This document shows positions 1-8,441 of a DNA stretch of 64,000 bases, piece after piece. The notes beneath the pieces were generated by a model. That model searched no databases. It was given only the letters and a program-made list of their open reading frames with translations, and was not told where the DNA came from. Positions within the stretch are counted from its first letter, which is position 1. Every line of letters starts with the position of its first letter. The DNA is from Niabella agricola. GTDB lineage: Bacteria > Bacteroidota > Bacteroidia > Chitinophagales > Chitinophagaceae. The DNA lies in the NCBI RefSeq assembly GCF_021538615.1, contig NZ_JAJHIZ010000003.1, positions 3,534,001 to 3,598,000 of the forward strand, read 5' to 3'. Position numbers and translations under genes: made by a program.

Positions 1-189
1 TTTGCTCAAGCCGCCGATATAATGCACCCCGGTATCAAAAATTTGTTTGTTGCGTGAAAAGGTTTGCAGGTTACCGCCCAGCTGCTTGTTCTTTTCCACC
101 ACACATACCCTCAGCCCTTCCTTACCAAGGATGCTGCCACATAAAAGGCCACCCAGGCCGCTTCCGATAATGACAACGTCGTAATGCAT
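1..189 (-). CDS. FAD/NAD(P)-binding oxidoreductase, phytoene-desaturase-like (N-terminal fragment)
   Basis: Only the first 63 codons are present; the gene runs off the left edge. The start ATG is at 189. Near the N-terminus there is a Rossmann dinucleotide-binding motif (VIIGSGLGG, residues about 6-14), followed by an acidic strand end (VVEKN) and the segment LGGNLQTF. This arrangement is typical of the CrtI/phytoene desaturase and retinol-saturase flavoproteins. The substrate cannot be told from this fragment. It lies 10 bp downstream of the HxlR gene on the same strand. Because the MMPL-acyltransferase and GT2-DUF2062 genes nearby look like aryl-polyene/flexirubin cluster genes, a role in pigment formation is possible, but this is inference. 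Confidence 0.75.
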   Translation of the reverse strand, partial: MHYDVVIIGSGLGGLLCGSILGKEGLRVCVVEKNKQLGGNLQTFSRNKQIFDTGVHYIGGLSK

Positions 190-199
190 AAATATCAGA

Positions 200-589
200 T
201 CAGGCAGGAGAAATACTGGTTGTTTTTTTGGTAGTGGTATTTTTTTTATTCCGCAGCCTGTTACCCCAATCGGAAATGCTTTGCAGCATGGGACCTGCCG
301 ATTTCCCAACGGTGGTTAACTCATATTCAACTTTTGGAGGTACTTCGGGATAAACAATGCGTTTGATCAGGCCATGCTGCTCCAGTTCTCTCAACTGTGC
401 AATCAACATGCGCTCAGATACGCCGGGAATTGATTTTAATAATTCGTTGTACCGCATCTTTCCATACAAAAGGTTAAAAAGAATGGTGGGTTTCCATCTG
501 CCGCCAATTATAGCTAAAGCATGCACCACTCCGCAATTCCTGATCAGTTGCGCTTCGTTCAGTGCATTTGTGGAATTCAATTTCCGCAT
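200..589 (-). CDS. HxlR-family transcriptional regulator
   Basis: This 129-residue winged-helix protein has the HxlR pattern: an N-terminal Cys (IRNCGVVHAL), GGRWKPTILFNLL, the recognition region MRYNELLKSIPGVSERML and the wing YELTTVGKS. I chose the ATG at 589; the longer frame to 688 adds a non-conserved stretch that overlaps the facing SDR gene. HxlR proteins are usually small dimeric regulators responding to reactive electrophiles or redox stress and often control a divergent oxidoreductase. Here the divergent gene is an SDR reductase starting at 680. A TACTTTTG box on the minus strand (632-639) and an inverted repeat at 606-628 fit an autoregulated promoter. Confidence 0.9.
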   Translation of the reverse strand: MRKLNSTNALNEAQLIRNCGVVHALAIIGGRWKPTILFNLLYGKMRYNELLKSIPGVSERMLIAQLRELEQHGLIKRIVYPEVPPKVEYELTTVGKSAGPMLQSISDWGNRLRNKKNTTTKKTTSISPA

Positions 590-605
590 ACTTACTTTTT
601 TGTTA

Positions 606-628
606 GTACATGATAATTTTATCAGTAC
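606..628. promoter_or_regulatory. Candidate HxlR operator (inverted repeat)
   Basis: Half-sites TGATAA and TTATCA (611-616, 619-624) are separated by TT and flanked by GTAC on both sides (606-609 and 625-628). The repeat covers the predicted transcription start of the HxlR gene, whose -7 box is at 632-639, and lies in the divergent interval to the SDR gene. Binding by the neighbouring HxlR protein is inferred. Confidence 0.45.
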
Positions 629-631
629 TTG

Positions 632-639
632 CAAAAGTA
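632..639 (-). promoter_or_regulatory. -7 box (TACTTTTG) for the HxlR gene
   Basis: Read on the minus strand, 639 to 632 gives TACTTTTG, a match to the Bacteroidota -7 consensus TAnnTTTG. The leader to the ATG at 589 would be about 37 nt. I see no good -33 box at the expected spacing. Confidence 0.45.
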
Positions 640-679
640 TAAATATCTGCTCAATTTTACTGCCTAATAAAAAAACACA

Positions 680-1420
680 ATGAAACAATTAGAAGGTAAA
701 ACAGCATTCATAACAGGTGGCAGCCGGGGAATAGGCGCTGCAATTGCACAACGGCTTGCACAGGAAGGTGCAAAGGTTGCTATCACGTACAAGGCTTCTC
801 CGGAAAAAGCAGCCGGAGTGGTAGATGCAATTGAAGCACAAAAAGGGCAGGCGATCGCAATTCGGGCTGATAGTGCCGATCCCGGGGCAATTGTAAATGC
901 AGTGGAAAGAACCGTACAGGAATTGGGTGGCCTGGATATCCTGGTCAATAACGCAGGTATTGGTGTTTATAAAGACATTGGGGCATTTACAATCGATGAT
1001 TTTGATGAGATCGTGGCGGTGAATATTCGGGCCGTTTTCACGGCAGTAACGGCAGCATTGCCTTATTTAAAGAGGGGCAGCCGGATCATTACTATTGGCA
1101 GCTGCCAGGCCGAGCGGATGCCAGGCCCGGGCGGAGCGCTGTATGCAATGAGTAAAAGTGCGCTTGTAGGGTTTACAAAAGGTATTGCAAGAGACCTGGG
1201 GCCAAAAGGGATTACAGCCAACCTGGTACATCCCGGTCCTGTGGATACGGATATGAACCCGGAAGATGGGCCTACTGCAGACTTTCAACGTTCACTCATG
1301 GCCCTGGATGCTTTTGGCACCGGAGATGAAGTTGCAGGACTGGTCGCTTATCTGGCCCGCCCGGAGGCCGGGTATATTACCGGATCTGGCTTTTTGATCG
1401 ATGGCGGAACAAATATTTAA
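680..1420 (+). CDS. SDR-family NAD(P)-dependent oxidoreductase
   Basis: This 246-residue classical short-chain dehydrogenase resembles 3-oxoacyl-ACP reductases (FabG-like). It has the cofactor motif TGGSRGIG (residues 13-20), NNAG (about 90-93), the catalytic Ser in ITIGSCQ, and the YxxxK pair in YAMSK. The C-terminus ends in the usual ITGSGFLIDGG. It is predicted to be a soluble cytoplasmic reductase; the substrate is unknown. It is transcribed divergently from an HxlR regulator, a common pairing for inducible reductases. A strong hairpin at 1459-1500 follows the stop. Confidence 0.92.
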   Translation: MKQLEGKTAFITGGSRGIGAAIAQRLAQEGAKVAITYKASPEKAAGVVDAIEAQKGQAIAIRADSADPGAIVNAVERTVQELGGLDILVNNAGIGVYKDIGAFTIDDFDEIVAVNIRAVFTAVTAALPYLKRGSRIITIGSCQAERMPGPGGALYAMSKSALVGFTKGIARDLGPKGITANLVHPGPVDTDMNPEDGPTADFQRSLMALDAFGTGDEVAGLVAYLARPEAGYITGSGFLIDGGTNI

Positions 1421-1458
1421 TGCATCCTGTTCTGATGTCATAGAACGGTAACGTAACG

Positions 1459-1500
1459 GGCTGTCTCCTATGTTTGTGCAAGCAAGCGTAGGAGACAGCC
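1459..1500. terminator. Hairpin between convergent SDR and MMPL genes
   Basis: Perfect 12-bp arms GGCTGTCTCCTA (1459-1470) and TAGGAGACAGCC (1489-1500) enclose an 18-nt loop. The hairpin lies between the stop of the plus-strand SDR gene and the stop of the minus-strand MMPL gene, so it probably serves as a terminator for either. There is no clear U-tract. The outer nonamer GGCTGTCTC is the same as the end of the repeat element at 7682-7832. Confidence 0.55.
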
Positions 1501-1502
1501 AC

Positions 1503-4500
1503 TTATTTTCGTAATACCCAAATGACGTTGGATGTATACTTCGTTTGATCGATCCGCTCCAATGAAAGTCCGTGTTTGGCTGCCAGTTCGGCAATCATTT
1601 GGCCCGAAAGAAAATGCAGCTCGTTAACCGTTTTGTTAAAAGAGAATACTTTGGTTGAGAAGAACTCGGTCAGTTTGGTGCCCTCGTGCTTTTCCTTCAG
1701 GTCTTTATCCCCATCGCGGATCACCAGGATGCCGCCGGGCAAAAGGCTTTGAGTGGCTTTTTCTATAATGGCCACCTGCTGCTCCGGTTGCAGGTAGTGC
1801 AGTACATCACTGATCACGATGCCATTGTACTGCTCAAAAACAAAGCGGCTGATATCTGCATGTATAAATTGCAGGTCATCTGTTTTGCTAAAACAATGAC
1901 GGGCGGTATCGATCTTTTCCTCGTCATAATCCACACCGGTTATGCAGCGTTTTTCCTGGCTGCTCCAGTATAAGATATAACACATAAATCCATAGCCGCA
2001 TCCCAGGTCCAGTATGCGCCCTTCCGCCGGCATCAGTTTATGGAATTGTTCATAATAGTTTTCCAGCCGCAACTTGATCTTTAAATACCATTCCAGTACG
2101 GGGCCTTTATAAATGTAGTTGAAGAATAAGTGCTCTTTGAAATATCTGGGTTGTTCCAATTCTTTTGTCAGCTGCGTATGTTGTGCTTTAAAATACGTTG
2201 AAATGGATTTGGTCCGCTCCTGGTAGTTGCTGCCCCAGCTGGTATCACCGGCTTTGATCCGTGGTAGATATTGTGCGGTGATGGGGCCGTTCTTTAACAG
2301 GTAATCGCCCTTGGTCATGGTATAGCCCAGACCGTGCAGCAATACAGGAACGATATCCAGGTGCAACTTTTCCGCCAGGTAAAAAGCACCTTTGTGAAAG
2401 CGCTTCATCGGGGGCCGTAGACTGCGGGTGCCTTCGGGAAATACCACGATGGAGTAGCCTTTGTCGACCAGTGTTTTGAGCAGGGGTACACTATTTTCAA
2501 TGCCGTTTGCAACCGGATAAAAATCAGCCATACGGATGGCCCATCCAAATACAGGCGATTTCCAAACCCACTGGTTGGTTAACAGGATCAGCCTGGGATT
2601 CAGCATCGCCATCTTTAAAATGTCCAGGAATGACTGGTGGTTGGCAATCACCACGGCGGGTGTTTTAAAGGTTTCATGCAGCGGGTTATTGATTTTTTTC
2701 CTGAAATTGCCCATAATGTAAAGTACAGACATGCAGAATTTGGACAATAAAATATGGTAGATATACTTGCCTTTTTCCCTGTTAAAAGGATTGAGTTTTA
2801 CCAGGAAAAATCCCACGATGGTCAGCAGTACGCTGGTGGACGCAAAGTATACAAAGGAGAAGGATGACCGGTGCCAGCTCCACAAGGTCCAGGGATGGAA
2901 TTGTTTTTTAACCCTGCTGCTAATAAAAAGATGGAAGAGGAAGGGGATTAAAACCTGCGCCATCAGCACCACGGATACAATACCGGTTACGGATATAAAC
3001 GCAATAGATCTTAACGCCGGGTGTTTGGCAAACACAAGGACTCCCAACCCCGCAATGGTGGTGATGGCGGAGATGAGGATGGAAGATTTGTAAGACCCCA
3101 GCAGTTTTTTTCCTGTTTTATATTCCGATAACAGCCCGTCCATTACAAACAGGCTGTAATCATCACCCAGTCCGAAAATGAGGGTAGATACGATGATATT
3201 TACAATATTGAACTTAATGCCGGCCATTCCCATAATACCCAGGATCCATACCCAGCTGATGAACATGGGAATAAAGGCCATCAGCATCAATTCCACTCTT
3301 CCAAACGTGAGGAATAAAACCACGGCCACCAATATGGAAACAATCCAGGCAATGCGGTTGAAATCTTCATTCACCATTTGTGTTAACCGGCCGGTAAGAT
3401 ACTGGCGGTCCAGCACGGTAACATCCTTACCGGTTTCCAGGCTGTCAACAACGGCCTGGCGGTAGGTCTGGGGCACTTTGAGCACGGTAACTACCGAAGC
3501 CCGGCCGGGTATTTCGGTAATATAGTCGTCCAGATAATTTTTTCGGATGCCAGAAAGCTGTGCCGGATCAAGGGGGGCAAAAGAAGATTGCAATAGCTGC
3601 TCAAAATTTTGAAAGGCACCCGCTTTAAAGCCCAGGGCCGTTCCTTGGGTTTTGATGTCCGATAATAATTGCGCTTTCTTATCAGCCGTCCAGTAAGCGT
3701 TCCAGCGGGAAATACGCGCACGTTGCAATGAATCGGACATAAACAGGGTGGATACCCCGCCGGAGCTGCTGATCCTGCCCGCTGCGCGGAGGTGATCGAT
3801 ATGGGTTTGTACGCGTTCACTTTTTACAAGGGCCTCATCCAGGTTGCGGCCCTCGGCCACAACATACACAGATTTTAAAGCAGCTCCGCTGATCCGGTTT
3901 AGTTGTTGCTCTGCCTGTTTTAGTTCAGCCGACATATAATTCAGCTCCATCATGTCCGGCTCAAACTGTACCTTGCCCGCAAAGAAAGCAAATACCACGG
4001 TTAGTAAAAGGATCAGTGCTACCAGCCATCTGTTCGATTCCAAACGGAGGCCCGCGATCCGGTCAATGCGGGAATGTGTAGGTGCAGCTCCTGCGGCCGA
4101 TCTGCCGATGAAATGCGGCAAAAAGATCAGGGAGCAGAGTACGGCGCCGATCAGGCTTAACCCGGCAAACAAGCCCAGGTCTTTCAGCATATCTGATGTG
4201 GCAAACTGCAAGGTCAGGAAACCGGCAATGGTAGTAAAACTTCCGATGGTGAGTGGGAAGGAGAGGTCCTTAATTACCTGTCGCATATCACCGGTATGCC
4301 GGTAATGATTGAACACATGCAATGAATAGTTTACTACGATGCCCAGTACAATGGAACCGGTGCCGAGTGCGATGATAGAAATACTTCCCTTGGTGAGCGC
4401 AATAAGGCCCAATGCAAAGGCTGCTCCGTAAGCCACGGGCACGAGGATCAGTACCGGGGCCCGCTTCTTTTTAAAGTAAATACTGATAAAAAACACCAGG

Positions 4501-5339
4501 AACAGGACGGTGATGCTTAGCGTAAGCCGGGTGTCTTTTTTTAATTGCGCGGCATTACCCTCAGAAACAACTGCACCTCCGAAATAGAGGGCCCGGACCC
4601 TCGGATAAATTTTTCCTACGGAATCGATGCTCCGGCTCAGTGCCTCAAACAACTGTTTGCTCTTTCCGGTATTACCTGCGGTGAAATTGGGGGTAATAAA
4701 CAGCAGGAGGGTCTTTTGGTCCTTTGTAAGAATGTGGTTGTCATACAATTCAAAATTATCGTCAACCTGGAGTTCCTGTAATTTTTTTAGCGCAATAAAA
4801 GAAATACCGCTGGGGTCCTCGCTGATGACTTCGCTGATGGCGAAACTGCCCGGGCTGCTGAGTAACTTTATATCATTTTCGAGCGTAGTTTTTAAAACGG
4901 CTGGCTGGAGCAGTGTATCGATTTTTGCGTAATCGTTTTCTGAAAGAAACACAGGGAGGTGTTCCTGGATGGTTTGAAACAGTTCCTGGGTAAAATCATC
5001 CTCCACCTGGTAGCGAAGACTTTTTATATAAGGTGTTGCGGATAGCTCCAGTGCGGTGCCCAGCGCATCCCCATAAGCAACCAGACTGTCCGGGGCAACC
5101 TGTGCGGTATCTTTAAAAGAAACCATGATCGCCAGTTTATCAGCAAATTTTGAATTGCCGAAAACCTCGGCAACCTTTTCTGTTTTCTGATCTTTGGGGA
5201 TAATGGCATAAACGTCCTCAACAAATCTTATACGGCTGGCCAGCAACAGGAACAAACTAAGTGTGCATACGAAAAAGACATACAGCATCGGTTTGCGTGT
5301 AAGAAAATACTGGTATATCGTAAGAAAAGGTTTCTGCAT
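1503..5339 (-). CDS. Trifunctional fusion: MMPL/RND-type exporter, lysophospholipid acyltransferase, SAM methyltransferase
   Basis: This 1278-residue protein has three parts. Residues 1 to about 830 form an MMPL/RND-type permease: one N-terminal membrane helix, a large extracytoplasmic domain, a five-to-six-helix bundle, then the same unit again. Residues about 870-1080 are a PlsC-type acyltransferase with NHQSFLD (the HX4D motif, near 898) and FPEGTRS (near 966). Residues about 1090-1240 are a class I methyltransferase with the SAM loop ILDLGCGYG (near 1109). Such three-part proteins occur in Bacteroidota aryl-polyene/flexirubin clusters, where the MMPL part is thought to move the lipid-linked pigment to the outer membrane and the acyltransferase to attach it to a glycerolipid. 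The specific substrates here are inferred. The gene seems to have its own promoter (5350-5357). Confidence 0.88.
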   Translation of the reverse strand: MQKPFLTIYQYFLTRKPMLYVFFVCTLSLFLLLASRIRFVEDVYAIIPKDQKTEKVAEVFGNSKFADKLAIMVSFKDTAQVAPDSLVAYGDALGTALELSATPYIKSLRYQVEDDFTQELFQTIQEHLPVFLSENDYAKIDTLLQPAVLKTTLENDIKLLSSPGSFAISEVISEDPSGISFIALKKLQELQVDDNFELYDNHILTKDQKTLLLFITPNFTAGNTGKSKQLFEALSRSIDSVGKIYPRVRALYFGGAVVSEGNAAQLKKDTRLTLSITVLFLVFFISIYFKKKRAPVLILVPVAYGAAFALGLIALTKGSISIIALGTGSIVLGIVVNYSLHVFNHYRHTGDMRQVIKDLSFPLTIGSFTTIAGFLTLQFATSDMLKDLGLFAGLSLIGAVLCSLIFLPHFIGRSAAGAAPTHSRIDRIAGLRLESNRWLVALILLLTVVFAFFAGKVQFEPDMMELNYMSAELKQAEQQLNRISGAALKSVYVVAEGRNLDEALVKSERVQTHIDHLRAAGRISSSGGVSTLFMSDSLQRARISRWNAYWTADKKAQLLSDIKTQGTALGFKAGAFQNFEQLLQSSFAPLDPAQLSGIRKNYLDDYITEIPGRASVVTVLKVPQTYRQAVVDSLETGKDVTVLDRQYLTGRLTQMVNEDFNRIAWIVSILVAVVLFLTFGRVELMLMAFIPMFISWVWILGIMGMAGIKFNIVNIIVSTLIFGLGDDYSLFVMDGLLSEYKTGKKLLGSYKSSILISAITTIAGLGVLVFAKHPALRSIAFISVTGIVSVVLMAQVLIPFLFHLFISSRVKKQFHPWTLWSWHRSSFSFVYFASTSVLLTIVGFFLVKLNPFNREKGKYIYHILLSKFCMSVLYIMGNFRKKINNPLHETFKTPAVVIANHQSFLDILKMAMLNPRLILLTNQWVWKSPVFGWAIRMADFYPVANGIENSVPLLKTLVDKGYSIVVFPEGTRSLRPPMKRFHKGAFYLAEKLHLDIVPVLLHGLGYTMTKGDYLLKNGPITAQYLPRIKAGDTSWGSNYQERTKSISTYFKAQHTQLTKELEQPRYFKEHLFFNYIYKGPVLEWYLKIKLRLENYYEQFHKLMPAEGRILDLGCGYGFMCYILYWSSQEKRCITGVDYDEEKIDTARHCFSKTDDLQFIHADISRFVFEQYNGIVISDVLHYLQPEQQVAIIEKATQSLLPGGILVIRDGDKDLKEKHEGTKLTEFFSTKVFSFNKTVNELHFLSGQMIAELAAKHGLSLERIDQTKYTSNVIWVLRK

Positions 5340-5659
5340 ATCTAGCCGGCAAAGATAACTGAAGAAGGGTCAATCCGGGCTTCTCCTGTTGATTTTAAAG
5401 GGGCGTGTTATTTCACGCAACGGCGTAAAGGGGCGGAGGCCGCAAATACGGTAAATATGGGATTTCAGGGTATCCCCTTTTTTGCATTTTCACTTTTCAT
5501 AAGGAATTGCAGGTTACCAGGAGTGGGATGATTGATCGGTTTAAATTATATGAACTTCAAAATAATCAAAATTTTGTATATGTAATAATCCGGCGGGGCA
5601 GCGGCTGTTTCTCAGTTCATTGCCCCTGCGTCTGTATGAAACGATCGATGCCCACTTTA
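5340..5659. other. Intergenic region with MMPL promoter
   Basis: This 320-bp stretch holds the -7 box of the MMPL fusion gene at its left end. The remainder, up to the stop of the glycosyltransferase at 5660, is AT-rich; I see no convincing gene, hairpin or repeat. Confidence 0.5.
5350..5357 (-). promoter_or_regulatory. -7 box (TATCTTTG) for the MMPL fusion gene
   Basis: The minus strand reads TATCTTTG, a match to TAnnTTTG, ten bases before the ATG at 5339. The leader would be very short. No clear -33 TTG is seen at the standard distance. Confidence 0.5.
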
Positions 5660-6955
5660 TCATCTTCTCTCTTTTTGCCCGGCTGCGATCTTCAGTACCA
5701 AAAACGTGGCCAGCCAGAAAAGAATGGCCGCAGCAATCGCCAGGGTAACGCTTCCGTAAAGATATTGTTCCAGGTTCTGACCTATATATTTCAACGTGAG
5801 TTGCTTGCTGAATGAAATATCTACTGCGCGGCTACCCATCCAGGGCTTTCCCATTTTGTAACTTAGGAAAACGATGAGCGGAATCATGGGCGGAATGCTG
5901 ATATTGGCCGCAAGGATAAAAAGGGCCTTGTTCAATCGCATCCAATGTGCTAATGGAATGCCTACCAGCAACTGGAACCCCCAAATGGGCACAATGCCCA
6001 TAAAGATGCCAAAAGCCATGGAGTTGGCCTTGGTAATGGTGGATTCACCCGGATTGAGCAGCAATCGCTTCAACTCTTGTTTCCAGTTTTTTTTTGTAAA
6101 CCGCCGGAAAAAATCACGTGGCTTTATATATAAAAAGGCAATCAGTACCAGTACGGTATTTAATACACTGATGCGGCTGAAGTCCTTAAATGGTCTGAAA
6201 TGGGTAATGCGCTCTTCCTTCGGAGGGTAATAAACAGTGATGGGGACTGAAGTTACCGGTACCCCGGCCCAGGCCAGTCGTACGATCACTTCAATTTCCA
6301 GTTCGTATTTACGGGTGAATAACCGCATGCGGCTGATGGGTTCCAGGGGGTACAGCCGGTAACCGGTTTGGGTATCCGGACAGTCGATGCCCGTTTCTAC
6401 CTTAAACCAGAAATTGGAGAATTTATGTCCAAAACTACTTTTGCCCGGAACATTATCAGTGGCCGCCATGTTCCTGCTGCCCATGATCAATGCCGGACCG
6501 CTGGTTTCCAGCCGATCGAGAAAGAGCGGCAGGTCTTTGGCAAAATGCTGCCCATCCGAATCGATGGTAATGGCATACCGGTATTCCTGCTCAAGGGCTT
6601 TTTTAAATCCGGTGCGCAGGGCCATGCCTTTTCCCTTATTGGGTGAATAGGATACTACGGTGATCTGCGGAAATTTTTCTAGGATCTGCGGTGTGGTATC
6701 CGTAGAGCCATCATTAATCACGATCACCTGCGATGTATATTGAAGTACTGATGCGATCACCTGCTCAATGCTCGATGCATTGTTATAGGTGGGGATCATC
6801 ACACATACACCCAATGCGGAAAAACGTTCTGAGATATCAGCAGGTATGATAGGAATATCTGGTTTCACGAAGCCCCAAAAATAAAGCTTGCAGGGGGATT
6901 TTGGCGTTTCTGTAGATGATTTTAAGACGAATTTTTCAGAAAGCCTTAACCGCAT
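5660..6955 (-). CDS. Family 2 glycosyltransferase with C-terminal DUF2062 membrane domain
   Basis: The 431-residue frame has an N-terminal GT-A glycosyltransferase domain (VCVMIPTYNN, VINDGSTD, and the metal-binding DSDGQH) like dolichol-phosphate mannosyltransferases. A C-terminal DUF2062 domain follows (about residues 290-431, with AFGIFMGIVPIWGFQLL and several membrane helices). This architecture recurs in flexirubin/aryl-polyene clusters and would place a sugar transferase at the inner membrane. The start is uncertain. The ATG at 6955 lies 9 bp after the upstream gene, but the first 30 residues look non-conserved. A GTG at 6868, seven bases after a TATTTTTG box (6876-6883, minus strand), is an alternative. 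Confidence 0.85.
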   Translation of the reverse strand: MRLRLSEKFVLKSSTETPKSPCKLYFWGFVKPDIPIIPADISERFSALGVCVMIPTYNNASSIEQVIASVLQYTSQVIVINDGSTDTTPQILEKFPQITVVSYSPNKGKGMALRTGFKKALEQEYRYAITIDSDGQHFAKDLPLFLDRLETSGPALIMGSRNMAATDNVPGKSSFGHKFSNFWFKVETGIDCPDTQTGYRLYPLEPISRMRLFTRKYELEIEVIVRLAWAGVPVTSVPITVYYPPKEERITHFRPFKDFSRISVLNTVLVLIAFLYIKPRDFFRRFTKKNWKQELKRLLLNPGESTITKANSMAFGIFMGIVPIWGFQLLVGIPLAHWMRLNKALFILAANISIPPMIPLIVFLSYKMGKPWMGSRAVDISFSKQLTLKYIGQNLEQYLYGSVTLAIAAAILFWLATFLVLKIAAGQKERR

Positions 6956-6964
6956 TGCTGCAGA

Positions 6965-7486
6965 TCAGAACAGGTACCTTACGGCCAGGCCAAAGGTATG
7001 CGCATGCAGGGTGCCGAAGCCGGAGGGGGCCGCAACATGCAGTACCGGCCGGAAATCGGCGGAAAGATTGAGTGGTGTATTGCTGAGCCGGTAATCAATA
7101 CCACCGTCTGCAAAAATACCGGCACCAAAGCCGTCATAGTATTTTTGCTTTGAAAAAGAATTAAACACTAACAGCCCGCCGCCAGCAAACCATTTTAATC
7201 CCGGAACGGTAGTAATATCAAAATGATGCTGATAAGAACCAGAAAGACTGATGCCGGTTGTGTTCCAGTAGTGATAATCGTCGGTGGAATAGCGGTTCCG
7301 CCGTCCGAACCCGGCATTGAGTTCGATGGCACCCGGTGTGGAAATATAAAATTTGTAAGAGGCCGCTACTGTGGCATAATCCACATGGGAACTGATCCGG
7401 ATACCGACGGCTTTTTCGTTTTGTTCCTGGGCATGAAGCGAAGTCATGGCTGCGAAGGCAGCAAAGTAGAGCACGAGTTGTTTCAT
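6965..7486 (-). CDS. Small outer-membrane beta-barrel protein (paralogue 1)
   Basis: This 173-residue protein has a signal peptide (MKQLVLYFAAFAAMTSLHAQ), then alternating amphipathic strands with GISLSGSYQHHF and VPGLKWFAGGGLLVF, and ends in an aromatic residue (LAVRYLF), as outer-membrane barrels do. The true start is the ATG at 7486; the longer frame only adds non-signal sequence. It is the same length as the protein at 7848-8369 and shares its whole pattern, so the two are tandem paralogues. The function is unknown; it could be an OmpW/OmpA-like structural or adhesion barrel. It lies 9 bp upstream of the GT2-DUF2062 frame. Confidence 0.8.
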   Translation of the reverse strand: MKQLVLYFAAFAAMTSLHAQEQNEKAVGIRISSHVDYATVAASYKFYISTPGAIELNAGFGRRNRYSTDDYHYWNTTGISLSGSYQHHFDITTVPGLKWFAGGGLLVFNSFSKQKYYDGFGAGIFADGGIDYRLSNTPLNLSADFRPVLHVAAPSGFGTLHAHTFGLAVRYLF

Positions 7487-7681
7487 TAAAAGCTGCCGGC
7501 AAAGGTTTACAGGGCAATTCCGGCAGTACAAATATAGGCGATTCGCCCGCGCCCAAAACTTCAACGCAGGTCGTTTTTTATCGGCTCCGTACTATGTAAT
7601 TGGTACCTAAACGGTTAAAAAATAAAAAAATTATCGCCGTAAAGCGCAGTTGCAGTTTCCAGGAAACGGGATTGAAAAAAT

Positions 7682-7832
7682 GGCTGTCTCAAAAGCCCGT
7701 CATTTTGAGCGTAACGTAGTGAAGCCGGGAAATCTTCTATTTTAATTTTTAGACAATAATGAGATTTCTCCGTTCCGCCTCGTCCCGCAAGAGGCGGGAT
7801 CGGAATGATGGTTTTCGGTTTTTGAAACAGCC
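7682..7832. repeat. Intergenic inverted-repeat element, about 150 bp (MITE/REP-like)
   Basis: Terminal inverted repeats GGCTGTCTCAAAA (7682-7694) and TTTTGAAACAGCC (7820-7832) differ at one position. The interior is partly self-complementary (GAAATCTTC against GAGATTTCTC) and carries a small CCCGC/GCGGG hairpin (7784-7798). There is no ORF. From general knowledge, elements of this look recur between genes in many Bacteroidota genomes. It separates the two paralogous barrel genes. Confidence 0.7.
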
Positions 7833-7847
7833 TGTTTTAAGGATTGT

Positions 7848-8369
7848 TTAGAATGCATAGCGGGCCGCAATTCCTACGGCGTCGCCATAAAACGTTTTGT
7901 AACCGTCCGGAGCCGTTATATGAATGGTAGGCCGGATATCTGCTGAAAGATTCAGCGGGATCTTTGCAAATTTGTAATCAACGCCTCCCGTTGGGTAAAT
8001 GCCCATTCCAAATCCGTCATAGCGGTCCTGCTTGGAATTGGTATTAAAAAATACCAGGCCGCCGCCAACAAACCACTTCAGACCCGGAACCGGCTTAATA
8101 GGAAAATGATGCTGGTAGGTGCCTGAAAAGCTAACGCCGGGCGTGTTCCGGTCATCGTCATAGCGCGGGTCCCAATAGCGCTTGTTGCCAAAGCCCAGGT
8201 TCAGTTCAACAGCACCGGGTTGGGAAACGAAAAATTTATAGGAAGCAGCAAAGGCTTCATATTCCGTGTGGGTGCTTAAACGGGCGCCGATGGCCTGACG
8301 GTAGCTGGATTGCGCATTACTGGTGATTGCAGCGGCAATAACTGTAGCTAAAAAAAATAATTTCTTCAT
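7848..8369 (-). CDS. Small outer-membrane beta-barrel protein (paralogue 2)
   Basis: This 173-residue protein starts at the ATG at 8369 (MKKLFFLATVIAAAITSNAQ, a signal peptide cut after AQ). It shares length and motifs with the neighbour at 6965-7486: YKFFVSQPGAVELNLGFG, GVSFSGTYQHHF, VPGLKWFVGGGLVFFN, PLNLSADIRP, and the terminal aromatic residue. It is predicted to be exported to the outer membrane and to form an eight-stranded-type barrel. The function is unknown. The pair probably arose by tandem duplication, with the repeat element at 7682-7832 now in between. Confidence 0.8.
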   Translation of the reverse strand: MKKLFFLATVIAAAITSNAQSSYRQAIGARLSTHTEYEAFAASYKFFVSQPGAVELNLGFGNKRYWDPRYDDDRNTPGVSFSGTYQHHFPIKPVPGLKWFVGGGLVFFNTNSKQDRYDGFGMGIYPTGGVDYKFAKIPLNLSADIRPTIHITAPDGYKTFYGDAVGIAARYAF

Positions 8370-8441
8370 TTGTATAAGATTTAACAGGAACGAGTTATCA
8401 ATAAACATACCAAAGCTGCCTGTTTTTATACAAAATGAAAA

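Noticed and set aside
5507..5815. Plus-strand ORF of 102 codons before the glycosyltransferase
   Set aside because: Its second half is the antisense of the DUF2062 gene and no conserved features are seen.
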